Positions 26,587 to 34,145 of a DNA stretch of 64,000 nucleotides are shown piece after piece. The translations under genes were made by a program, and so were the position numbers. The notes beneath the pieces were generated by a model, which did no database searches, was not told the origin of the DNA, and saw only the letters and a program-made list of their open reading frames with translations. Numbering within the stretch: the stretch's first letter is position 1; each line of letters starts with the position of its first letter. The stretch is from Elusimicrobiota bacterium (GTDB lineage: Bacteria > Elusimicrobiota > Elusimicrobia > 2-02-FULL-39-32), in NCBI GenBank assembly GCA_016180425.1, contig JACPBF010000009.1, positions 1-64,000 of the forward strand, written 5' to 3'.

Positions 26587-29500
26587 ATGAAATCGTTTAC
26601 ATATCAATTAAAACAAATCATAGTGGTTATCCTCATTCAGTCCTTGTTATTTACAACAGTGATCTGTCCTATAGCCCAAGCTAAATCACAAGAGACGATG
26701 ATATCCAACCAAGGTGAGTCTTCCAAAGTAAATCCTGACACATATAAATATAAGATAAAGAGCGCGGGAGATAAATTAAGGAGAGAGAGTAAATTAGCTC
26801 ATGGGAATGGTTTTTTCTTGGCAGAAGCGGCAAAACATATAGCTTTAAATTCCCCAAAGTTGACTCCTCAACAATCCCAAGCATTGATTAACATTTATGA
26901 ATCAGAGATTGAGAAAGAGGGATTAAGAGGGATAGAGGAGATGGAGAGATCAAAAGATAAAAGAAGAGAAATAGTTCAGAGGGTTTTTAATCTTTTTGAT
27001 TTGCCAGGAAAGGGTAGAAGGATTAAGGGTGAGGGGGATGAATCGCCTCAGATAAAGGGTGTAGGCGGGAATAAGATTGTAAATATAGGGAGTAGGATGA
27101 GGGGTCAGTGGTATAAGAGGATGAGAGGATTAAAAGAGATAAAAGGGATGGTGGGAGCAGTAGGTACAGTATTGTTAGCAGGATGTTCAGTAGGAGGGGA
27201 AAAGAAAGGGATAGGGTTGGGCGTGGGAGATACAGGTGTAAGAGGATGGATAGGAGGAGAATGGAACGGGATAGATTTGACAGGGGTGATGGAATTGTTA
27301 AGAGGTCATCCTTTAGAGATAGCGGTGGTGGTGGGGATAGTGGTGGTGGGAGTTATGTGGATAGTAATAGTGGAGGAATTGTGGAAGAAGTGGAGGAGAA
27401 ATGAGATATTGAGGGAACTGAAGGAAACGAAAGAGTATATAGTGAAGGAGGTAAGTGAGGCAAAGGGGATGAGGGAGAAGGTAAAGAAGTTGGTGGAAGC
27501 ATTGAAGTGGAGAAAACACTTTTTGTTGCAGAAGAGTAAGTTATATTTCAGGATAACATGGAATATGAATCATAAGGTGTTTGGTGTCAGGTTTAACAAG
27601 TGGAGAAGGCTGGCGATATTTGGTGAGTTGTGGGGGCTAACGCATACAAGAAAATATATAGTGAGTGTGATAAAGTCGCAGAAAGATTGGAGGGAGAAGA
27701 TAAAGGATATTGGGTGGGAGTTAAAGAGGGTAATAGGATTTAGTTGGGATATTCTGCGTACGCAGGAGGGAATTGAGTATGCAAATGAAAAGAAAAGTGC
27801 GCTTGGCATACGCACAGAGTCTAGACCACCAGCCAGATCGCCTAGGATCTGTTTGATACAAGTAGGGGATATAGCAGATGTGGTTAAAGTATTAAATACA
27901 TATGCTTCTAAACATGAGTTATCAAAATCATTTAAGACTATATTTTATTGGACATCTATTGATGTAGATCAGAAAGGTAGGAAGGCAAAAAATGAGAGAG
28001 AAGACGGAGGTTATAAGAAATCAGTTATTCATAGTATCTCTGAATCTAGTGAAAAGGTGAATGATTTTGACGATTTTATGCAATTTTTATCCAATTATTT
28101 TAAGGGTTATGTAGATATATGGAAGAGAGAGGAAAAGAGAGAAGCGTTAAATAAGGTAGGAGAAATATTTAGGAGGGAGGCAGAGAAGAATTATAAGGTG
28201 TTGGGGATAAAGAGTTATGAGGTCATAGGGTATGAGGGGAAAGGAGTAATAGAGATAGATGGCACAGGGGTGTTAGGTAATTTGCGAGTGATCAATAAGA
28301 TTGAGGGGGTGTTAGTAGAGGGAGACTATTTTACGGATAAAGATTATCGAGAGAATTTGAAGGGGTTAAGTAAAAGGAAGGAATCAAGGTTCTATAAGAA
28401 GTTGGATAGAGGGGAAATAAGAGAGAGGGTAGGCGTGTTATCAATAGATATGGATTTAGTGGGATACATTGCAAGGTTAGATGTATCAGAACAAGAAAGA
28501 GTGATAGAGGAGATGGTGTCAGGGTTATTGATGAAACAAGTGATTGGAGCAGCATGGGAGAGCATGGATGTAGCAGGTATTTATAAGAGAGAGACAGTAT
28601 CCATATCCCCAGAGACAATTGAATATAGGAGGAATCTTAATTTTGATCGAGAGCCGGTATTTAAATATAGGAGGAAATTTAATTTTAATCGAGCGCAGGA
28701 GGCAGTATTACATTCAAGTAATGAGGAACAGCAGGCAATGATGGTAGAAGCGTTCACTAGATTGGGGGTAAAAGAGGTAAAGGCAAGAGAGATTGTAGGT
28801 AGGTTCCCTAGTCAGGGTAGATTCCAGAGGGTAGTAGAGCAGGTGATAAAGGATAAGATAGCTAGATTTATAGAGATGGAGAAGGGGGAAGGGAAGATTG
28901 AGGAAGGGAGTGGTAAAAAAAGAGGGGTGAAAGTGGAAGGAGAGAAGATAGAAGTAAGTGACGTGGGGGATAAAGGTAGGGAGAGTGAAGGAGATAAGCG
29001 TAATGAAGATGGAAGTGATGAGAAAGGAGGTAAAAATGCAGGGGAGGAAATGAAGATATTAGTACAACATGGAGGACAGTCCGCAGCAGATAAATCCCCA
29101 GTATTTGCAACTGTGGTTGCGGAAGAAAAAGAGATAAATAGCAATCAGGATCGCAGGCAAAATTATTTGGTAAGAAGCGCTAGAGAGGATATAGAAAAGA
29201 AGATCATGTCCACACCGCAGGAGGAGATTGTGGAGATGATTAATCGGGTTACAGGGGAACGTTTAAAGCCCACAGATTTTTCTGGATTGGTGAAGGTCAA
29301 GTATCATAGGGAGGGAACTCATAAGTTAGTATTTATAGTTTCATTTGACTTAAGGAATAGCTCATTTTCTCCCGAGTTGATATTTAAAAAGGAGATTCAG
29401 CCTGGAGACATAACAGAAAGAGAGATTAAGGATTTAATGATGTTAGATAGGGATGGGAATCCATATACTCCTAAATTTGGGATGGAGTGGAAAGAGGATG

Positions 29501-31116
29501 GGCGGCAATATTATTTAGAGCAGTATATTAAAGGGGATACCGTAGAGGAGCTAAAGAATTGGGAGGGTGAATCTGCCCAGGAATATCGGCGGCTAGGAAT
29601 GATCCATCCTCCTGAGATTATAGGAGTTTATGATGAGGAACATCGGAAAGCAGTTGTAGAGTCCTTGCTTGGCACCACATTATTATTGGGAGGACAGATG
29701 CCTAAGGACATGCATGATAAGAATTTTGTTAGATCAGTGATGGTGGATATAGGTGAGAGAAGGCAGCCTATAGACAAATCTTTATTAAGGGTGATAGGAT
29801 TTTATGGATATTTTGGTGAGATATATGTCAGTAATCGTTTTGTATTTCAAGCCTATATTGATCAGTTTGGCAAGATTGGGAAAGAGAGCGGGATAGAGAT
29901 ATTAAAAAGGAACTTAGCGCATATAAAAGAGATGAGAGTTTATGATAAGAGGACCGGTAATCTGGTAGGACAGACCTCATTAGAAAAAGGAAAGGTAAGG
30001 GAAGAAAGAGGGGAACCAGCTTTACAGCCAAAAGATGTGGATCGTATTTTAGGAGAATTAGAACAATTTATAGCAGAGTATGAGAGTAGTCATTTGAGTA
30101 TAATTGATGTGGAGAAGGAAGGAAAAGAGGAGACGAGTCAGGGGGAAGAAAAGAAAGGAAAAGAAGAAGGAGATAGCGGGAGTGGATTTAAAACAGTGGG
30201 TGTAATTATTACAGCATTGATAGGAGTTGCAGCTTATGAAGCAATGGCACAAGCCATTCCATTAGGGAGTTTGATAGGAGGTGGAACATTAGAAGGTATC
30301 AAGGAATTATTCCCTATGATAGGAATAGTTTTAGCAGGTTCAGTGATAACAGCGCATGGTAGAGAAAATATATTTTGGAGGAATGCATTCAGAGAGAAAA
30401 GGAAAGATGTTTTAGGGGATAATGAAAGTAAAAATATAATTCCTAATAGAATTGAAAAGAATTTAGAGCGTCATGCAACTGATAAGGGGAATGAGATAGA
30501 GAACGCGGTAAAGATGGTTGCCAAGAGGTTAGGAGAATATAAGATAGTAAAGAGGATGGTAAGTCCTTTACTTTGGGATGTATTATCCCAGAATGTAAGA
30601 GGAGCTTCTACAAAGGTGGTGGTGAATTTTGTAGATTTACCCTCATTGATTAGCACAGTGAAGCGCTATATGGAAGAGAAAGAAGAAGGGAAGAATTTGG
30701 AGTTGGTGGTAGTGACAGATGAGGCATGGATGAGCAGGAAAGAGCTGAAAAGAGAATTAGGGAAAGCTGGAATATATTTTAAAGGAAGTCAGATAAAGAT
30801 CATTAGCGATAAACTAGAGGATGGAAAATTTAATTTAGATAGGATATTTAAGAATCATAGAAGATACTTTAATGGCAGTTCAGTGATACTTTTAGATGGG
30901 TTTGGGTTGTGGAGATGGGAAGGGGAGATTGAGGATGTTTTAAGGATAGTGTTAAGTGTGGATGGGAATGAACTTGCAGAGTGGGTGAGGAGGAACGTTC
31001 AGGGGCTATCCCCAGAAGAGGTGAGCCAAATAGAAAGAAGCAGATTGTTTGAGAAGTATAGCGTTTTGATTGAAGAATCAAGAGAAGATGTGGAAGTGCT
31101 AGATGTTCAGCAGTAG
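26587..31116 (+). CDS. Giant exported protein with kinase-like domain (1509 aa)
   Basis: An N-terminal signal peptide ends CPIAQA at about residue 32. Near residue 200 there is a second, internal signal-like stretch with a lipobox (TVLLAGCS), then a membrane segment at about 240-265. The kinase-like domain at about 890-1165 matches the one in the 5781-residue protein: EGTHK, LIFKKE, QYIKGDT, MPKDMHDKNF, MVDIGERRQP, EERGEPALQP. This resembles the APH/ABC1 type, in which the Asp of KDxH and of DxG bind metal and substrate. A membrane segment with AMAQA lies at about 1200-1250. The C-terminal domain (VNFVDLPSL...) ends LDVQQ. From about 26960 to 29100 the coding strand is strikingly rich in G and poor in C, unlike neighbouring genes. 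No Shine-Dalgarno precedes the ATG. Confidence 0.85.
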   Translation: MKSFTYQLKQIIVVILIQSLLFTTVICPIAQAKSQETMISNQGESSKVNPDTYKYKIKSAGDKLRRESKLAHGNGFFLAEAAKHIALNSPKLTPQQSQALINIYESEIEKEGLRGIEEMERSKDKRREIVQRVFNLFDLPGKGRRIKGEGDESPQIKGVGGNKIVNIGSRMRGQWYKRMRGLKEIKGMVGAVGTVLLAGCSVGGEKKGIGLGVGDTGVRGWIGGEWNGIDLTGVMELLRGHPLEIAVVVGIVVVGVMWIVIVEELWKKWRRNEILRELKETKEYIVKEVSEAKGMREKVKKLVEALKWRKHFLLQKSKLYFRITWNMNHKVFGVRFNKWRRLAIFGELWGLTHTRKYIVSVIKSQKDWREKIKDIGWELKRVIGFSWDILRTQEGIEYANEKKSALGIRTESRPPARSPRICLIQVGDIADVVKVLNTYASKHELSKSFKTIFYWTSIDVDQKGRKAKNEREDGGYKKSVIHSISESSEKVNDFDDFMQFLSNYFKGYVDIWKREEKREALNKVGEIFRREAEKNYKVLGIKSYEVIGYEGKGVIEIDGTGVLGNLRVINKIEGVLVEGDYFTDKDYRENLKGLSKRKESRFYKKLDRGEIRERVGVLSIDMDLVGYIARLDVSEQERVIEEMVSGLLMKQVIGAAWESMDVAGIYKRETVSISPETIEYRRNLNFDREPVFKYRRKFNFNRAQEAVLHSSNEEQQAMMVEAFTRLGVKEVKAREIVGRFPSQGRFQRVVEQVIKDKIARFIEMEKGEGKIEEGSGKKRGVKVEGEKIEVSDVGDKGRESEGDKRNEDGSDEKGGKNAGEEMKILVQHGGQSAADKSPVFATVVAEEKEINSNQDRRQNYLVRSAREDIEKKIMSTPQEEIVEMINRVTGERLKPTDFSGLVKVKYHREGTHKLVFIVSFDLRNSSFSPELIFKKEIQPGDITEREIKDLMMLDRDGNPYTPKFGMEWKEDGRQYYLEQYIKGDTVEELKNWEGESAQEYRRLGMIHPPEIIGVYDEEHRKAVVESLLGTTLLLGGQMPKDMHDKNFVRSVMVDIGERRQPIDKSLLRVIGFYGYFGEIYVSNRFVFQAYIDQFGKIGKESGIEILKRNLAHIKEMRVYDKRTGNLVGQTSLEKGKVREERGEPALQPKDVDRILGELEQFIAEYESSHLSIIDVEKEGKEETSQGEEKKGKEEGDSGSGFKTVGVIITALIGVAAYEAMAQAIPLGSLIGGGTLEGIKELFPMIGIVLAGSVITAHGRENIFWRNAFREKRKDVLGDNESKNIIPNRIEKNLERHATDKGNEIENAVKMVAKRLGEYKIVKRMVSPLLWDVLSQNVRGASTKVVVNFVDLPSLISTVKRYMEEKEEGKNLELVVVTDEAWMSRKELKRELGKAGIYFKGSQIKIISDKLEDGKFNLDRIFKNHRRYFNGSSVILLDGFGLWRWEGEIEDVLRIVLSVDGNELAEWVRRNVQGLSPEEVSQIERSRLFEKYSVLIEESREDVEVLDVQQ

Positions 31117-31128
31117 TTTCTTATAGGA
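31021..31128 (+). repeat. First copy of a ~108-bp direct repeat (giant-gene 3' end)
   Basis: The last 32 codons of the 1509-residue gene plus the next bases (TAGTTTCTTATAGG) recur at 32565-32672 with about six or seven substitutions, most of them synonymous. Confidence 0.85.
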
Positions 31129-31165
31129 ACAGCTAAATGCGAACTATGCAATTTTAAATTATAAC

Positions 31166-31194
31166 TTGCAATTTGCATAGAATTGCGTTATACT
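31166..31194 (+). promoter_or_regulatory. Sigma-70-like promoter, leaderless geometry
   Basis: TTGCAA (31166-31171), 17-bp spacer, TATACT (31189-31194). The predicted start at 31201 coincides with a GTG codon in frame with the ATPase gene. Confidence 0.65.
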
Positions 31195-31200
31195 ATTCAA

Positions 31201-32358
31201 GTGATCAAACGAGAGATATCCAATAGATTAAAAGAGTTAGCCCGTCAATATCCTGTCGTTTTAGTGACAGGTCCCAGACAATCAGGCAAAACCACTCTTT
31301 GTAAATTCGTTTTTTCGAAAAAAGATTATGTGCTTTTCGAAACTCCAGCGGTAAAGGAATATGCTGTTTCAGACCCGCAGGGTTTTTTGGCAAAGTATCC
31401 GAATGGCGCAATTTTCGATGAAATACAGAAAGTCCCAGATTTAATAGCTTATATTCAAGGCATTGTTGATGAGAAAAATAGGAATGGCCTGTATATTTTG
31501 ACTGGCAGCCAAAATCTATTGCTCTCCAGCAAGATAAACCAGTCTCTTGCAGGCAGAGTTGCTGTGGTTAAACTGCTGCCGTTTTCATTTAGGGAACTTA
31601 GGAATCAATCCTTATCGGCAAACGCAATGATGCTAAAAGGTTTTTATCCTAGAATTTATGATAAAAATCTGAATCCTTTTGAAGCGATGAGTTTTTATTT
31701 TCAAACTTATGTGGAACGAGATATTCGAGATTTAATCCATTTAAAAGATGCGCTAAAATTTCAAAATTTTGTAAAGCTCTGCGCAGGACGGATAGGACAG
31801 TTATTGAACCTTTCTTCATTGGGCAATGAGGCAGGGATATCTCATCAAACAGCGCATGAATGGATTTCATTATTAGAGGTTAGTTATATTATTTTTCGTT
31901 TGCCGCCTTATCATAAGAATTTTAGCAAACGGATTATTAAAATGTCTAAACTGTACTTTTACGATGTTGGTCTGGCATCTTACTTGTTGGGAATTGAGAA
32001 TATTTCTCAAGTGGAGAGGGACCCTTTGAAAGGAGCCCTGTTTGAGAACATGATTGTTGCCGATATTTTGAAAGGAAGATTTAACAAAGTCCGTGAAAGC
32101 AATTTATCGTTCTTCAGGGATAGTAATGGAAATGAGGTGGATATTATAGCGCAAACCCCCAGGGGTTTAGTTGCGATTGAAATCAAATCTGGAGAAACCA
32201 TTGTGCCTGACTTTTTTAGGGGATTAGATTATTTCGAAAGAATCGCCGCACACAATTTAATAAAAAAATATATAGTTTACGGGGGAGAAGATAAACAGCT
32301 GCGTTCCAAAGCGCAGGTGCTTTCATATAAAAATTGTCATGAAATTAAGGAAATATAA
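31201..32358 (+). CDS. AAA_14/DUF4143 family ATPase, fourth copy
   Basis: 385 residues from GTG 31201. An in-frame TTG at 31183 lies upstream of the promoter's -10 hexamer and is rejected as start. Walker A GPRQSGKTT and Walker B GAIFDEIQK are intact; LTGSQNLLL is at the sensor position and LAGRVAVVKLLPFSFRE follows. The DUF4143 part has LFENMIVADIL and SFFRDSNGNEVDIIA. It follows the 1509-residue giant gene after 84 bases. A near-identical copy of that giant gene's 3' end reappears downstream at 32565-32672, so this ATPase sits between direct repeats. Function unknown. Confidence 0.9.
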   Translation: MIKREISNRLKELARQYPVVLVTGPRQSGKTTLCKFVFSKKDYVLFETPAVKEYAVSDPQGFLAKYPNGAIFDEIQKVPDLIAYIQGIVDEKNRNGLYILTGSQNLLLSSKINQSLAGRVAVVKLLPFSFRELRNQSLSANAMMLKGFYPRIYDKNLNPFEAMSFYFQTYVERDIRDLIHLKDALKFQNFVKLCAGRIGQLLNLSSLGNEAGISHQTAHEWISLLEVSYIIFRLPPYHKNFSKRIIKMSKLYFYDVGLASYLLGIENISQVERDPLKGALFENMIVADILKGRFNKVRESNLSFFRDSNGNEVDIIAQTPRGLVAIEIKSGETIVPDFFRGLDYFERIAAHNLIKKYIVYGGEDKQLRSKAQVLSYKNCHEIKEI

Positions 32359-32364
32359 GAAGAA

Positions 32365-32523
32365 TTGAAATTACCAATTATTAAGGGAAAAATTCCTGCC
32401 GCAAAAAAATTAGATATGAATGACTATCTGGAATTTGTTAGTTTTAATTTAAGATTTTTTCCTAAAAATGAAAAATTAAGAAGATCTTCTTATGTGAAAG
32501 TCCCATTTGTTCTTAAACCCTGA
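32365..32523 (+). CDS. Small hypothetical protein (52 aa)
   Basis: The frame from TTG 32365 reads KLPIIKGKIPAAKKLD, then NDYLEFVSFNLRFFP and SSYVKVPFVLKP, a composition typical of real protein. It lies seven bases after the ATPase stop and has an AAGAAG just upstream that could serve as a weak ribosome binding site. I do not recognise the family. It could be a small partner of the ATPase or the remnant of a larger gene. Confidence 0.4.
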   Translation: MKLPIIKGKIPAAKKLDMNDYLEFVSFNLRFFPKNEKLRRSSYVKVPFVLKP

Positions 32524-32549
32524 TTGACCATGTTAATTTTTTCAGGCAA

Positions 32550-32660
32550 TTATTCCAAGAGCAGGTGAGCCAGATAGAAAGAAGCAGATTATTTGAGAAG
32601 TACAGCGTTCTGATTGAAGAATCAAGAGAAGATGTGGAAGCGCTAGACATTCAGCAGTAG
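32550..32660 (+). pseudogene. 3' remnant of a second giant gene
   Basis: The reading frame gives QVSQIERSRLFEKYSVLIEE and ends EALDIQQ, nearly identical to the end of the 1509-residue protein. Differences are mostly synonymous (Q, L, Y, L, D codons; V to A and V to I), meaning the copy evolved under protein-level constraint before losing its upstream part. The homology covers 32565-32672, including bases past the stop. Confidence 0.75.
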
Positions 32661-32695
32661 TTTCTTACAGGGATATTTCAAAAATTTACATTTGC

Positions 32696-32724
32696 TTGCA
32701 AATATAATCTTTTTCTGCTATATT
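32696..32724 (+). promoter_or_regulatory. Promoter of the RelE-type toxin-antitoxin pair
   Basis: TTGCAA (32696-32701), 17-bp spacer, TATATT (32719-32724). The predicted start near 32731 leaves a short leader containing GGAGGTGA before ATG 32747, unlike the leaderless ATPase genes. Confidence 0.6.
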
Positions 32725-32746
32725 TACATATATTGGAGGTGAGCTT

Positions 32747-32983
32747 ATGGCTAAAACAACTTTTGCAGTAAGAATTGATTCAAAACTGGCAGAATTAATT
32801 AGAAGTTTTTGCAATTCACATGGAATTAAACAAAATTTTTTTGTAGAAAAAGCCCTTCAAGATAGAATTGAAGAAGAAGAACTAAAAGAAGATTTATTAG
32901 ACTTTAAAAAACAGAGAGCAGACGAAAAAAAAGCGATCAGCTTTGAAGAATATTTACATTTAAGGAAGAGTGTATCAGCTTAA
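32747..32983 (+). CDS. Antitoxin, ribbon-helix-helix-like
   Basis: 78 residues: KTTFAVRIDSKLAELIRSFC then a helix, resembling a short DNA-binding beta strand and two helices of ribbon-helix-helix proteins, followed by a charged C-terminal tail that would bind the toxin. Strong Shine-Dalgarno GGAGGTGA six bases before the ATG. Its end overlaps the start of the toxin gene by 14 bases, so the pair is translationally coupled. Expected role: repress the promoter and neutralise the toxin. Confidence 0.75.
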   Translation: MAKTTFAVRIDSKLAELIRSFCNSHGIKQNFFVEKALQDRIEEEELKEDLLDFKKQRADEKKAISFEEYLHLRKSVSA

Positions 32984-33221
32984 AGTTCTTCCTTCCGCGC
33001 AAAGGGATCTGGATTCGCTAGACTCACTTCTTTTTGAACGAATTAAATCTAAACTTTTAGAATTAAGGCAGGACCCAAGACCCATTGGGATCGTTAAACT
33101 AATAAATGAAGAGGGTTATAGAGTTCGAATAGGAAATTACAGAGCTCTTTATAGAATTGATGATCGCAACAAACTGATTTATCTTTACCGCATCAAACAC
33201 CGCAAGGAAGTTTACCGTTAA
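32970..33221 (+). CDS. RelE/ParE-family toxin
   Basis: 83 residues from a GTG start preceded by AAGGAAGAG. The sequence YQLKVLPSAQRDLDSLD, the middle RPIGIVKL, then YRVRIGNYRALYRIDD and IYLYRIKHRKEVYR is the standard RelE/ParE fold pattern. The terminal basic IKHRKEVYR matches RelE ribosome-dependent mRNA interferases more closely than ParE gyrase poisons. It overlaps the antitoxin gene. Confidence 0.88.
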   Translation: MYQLKVLPSAQRDLDSLDSLLFERIKSKLLELRQDPRPIGIVKLINEEGYRVRIGNYRALYRIDDRNKLIYLYRIKHRKEVYR

Positions 33222-33265
33222 GCTCATTTAAAGAACCATCCTGAAAAATTCAAAGGCTCTATTGA

Positions 33266-33544
33266 TTATTTCGCAGCAGACCTTAATTCCATTTCCACTT
33301 CCTTTTCCACATAAGATCTTAATAAAGATTGATAGGAAGTATGATGTCTATTCGCTAAAAATTTAAGGCTTTCTATCAACCAAGTTGGAAGTTTGATTGG
33401 AACCGCGCGTGAAGTTGGTTTGAGGTTAGGAAAAATTGTTCTTTTGGCTTTTCCCCAATCAATATATTCAGTAGTATCATGGCTACTCCAAAATTCTGCC
33501 TCTTCTTTTTCTGATTTAAATTTCGGAATCTTTTTAAGCTTCAT
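33266..33544 (-). CDS. brnA: BrnA-type antitoxin
   Basis: 92 residues: KKIPKFKSEKEEAEFWSSHD then the conserved TTEYIDWGKAKRTIFPNL typical of the CopG/BrnA family, followed by a ribbon-helix-helix region (VPIKLPTWLIESLKFLA). It starts inside the end of the upstream toxin gene (11-base overlap) on the minus strand, the usual brnT-brnA order. It would act as DNA-binding antitoxin and autorepressor. Confidence 0.8.
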   Translation of the reverse strand: MKLKKIPKFKSEKEEAEFWSSHDTTEYIDWGKAKRTIFPNLKPTSRAVPIKLPTWLIESLKFLANRHHTSYQSLLRSYVEKEVEMELRSAAK

Positions 33545-33821
33545 ATTTTCTCCTTTCTTTTTTATTCGCTTCTCTAGTAGTAATAATTCGAATCTTTCGA
33601 TTTCTTATTGTGAAAATAACAACCAAAATTCTATTTCTATTGGTTTTACCCAAAGCAAAATATCTTTTTTCCTGCTTTGAATGAATAATATCCGGTTCGA
33701 TTGTAAAAGGAATGTTAAAAAATACTCGCTCACATTCACTAGGCTCTACTTTATGTAAACGAACGTGTTCCATATTATATTGATCCCATTCAAATTCAAA
33801 AGGCAGGACAAGGAGTTCCAT
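33534..33821 (-). CDS. brnT: BrnT-type ribonuclease toxin
   Basis: 95 residues with the BrnT pattern: FEWDQYNMEHVRLHKVEPSE near the start, RYFALGKTNRNRILVVIF in the middle and IRIITTREANKKERRKYE at the end. BrnT is a RelE-fold RNase of type II toxin-antitoxin systems. The start codon is about six bases from the predicted transcription start, and the promoter overlaps a palindrome, so autorepression by BrnA is expected. Confidence 0.88.
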   Translation of the reverse strand: MELLVLPFEFEWDQYNMEHVRLHKVEPSECERVFFNIPFTIEPDIIHSKQEKRYFALGKTNRNRILVVIFTIRNRKIRIITTREANKKERRKYEA

Positions 33822-33822
33822 T

Positions 33823-33861
33823 GGTATAAATAAATTATACCTTTAGAATGGTTTTTGTCAA
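33823..33861 (-). promoter_or_regulatory. brnTA promoter with palindromic operator
   Basis: On the minus strand TTGACA (complement of 33856-33861) and TATAAT (complement of 33834-33839) are 16 bp apart. The palindrome GGTATAA-N5-TTATACC at 33823-33841 covers the -10 and start region, a likely BrnA binding site. Confidence 0.65.
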
Positions 33862-33891
33862 GGGAAAATGTATCAGGGAAGATTAATTGAT

Positions 33892-33936
33892 GAAACTTTA
33901 CAAAATTGTTACAAATTTTTTACAAAAAGTTTGAGA
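33892..33936 (+). promoter_or_regulatory. 11-bp iterated TTACA element (copy D)
   Basis: The clearest copy: TTTACAAAATT (33897-33907), GTTACAAATTT (33908-33918), TTTACAAAAAG (33919-33929), then TTTGAGA. TATACT at 33957-33962 is a plausible -10. It is upstream of the 3327-residue giant gene. Confidence 0.72.
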
Positions 33937-33969
33937 CCAGACTAGGCAAAATCATCTATACTATAGGTG

Positions 33970-34053
33970 TCTTTTAGGAGCTTATTCTACGAGAACCCGA
34001 AGGCAGCGTGCCTAGGGGCTTGCCCTTAGGGTATCTATTAAAATTCCTAAAGA
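33970..34053 (+). ncRNA. Structured 5' leader of the 3327-residue gene, no known class
   Basis: TCTTTTAGGA (33970-33979) can pair with TCCTAAAGA (34045-34053), enclosing an AGGCA-GCG-TGCCT hairpin (34001-34013) and a CTAGGG/CCCTTAG hairpin (34012-34029). The latter two overlap by two bases, so they may be alternatives. I compared it by eye with fluoride, ZTP and ykkC-type consensus features and saw no match. The 9-mer TTTAGGAGC also occurs in the leader of the gene at 52905. A novel regulatory RNA is possible but not shown. Confidence 0.35.
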
Positions 34054-34145
34054 GATATTTTTTTAATTTAATCTGTATTCGTTTACAAGAAATCAATAGA
34101 GGAAGGGAATCTTTAAGTAAATTTAGAGTTGACTGATGACCATAA

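Noticed and set aside
27121-27186. Separate lipoprotein gene starting inside the 1509-residue ORF
   Set aside because: The lipobox region is in frame with the giant gene and there is no stop or clear promoter; kept as an internal feature only.
28812-29144. Minus-strand ORF rich in Ser, Pro and Leu
   Set aside because: Created by the C-poor, G-rich coding strand of the giant gene; low-complexity shadow.
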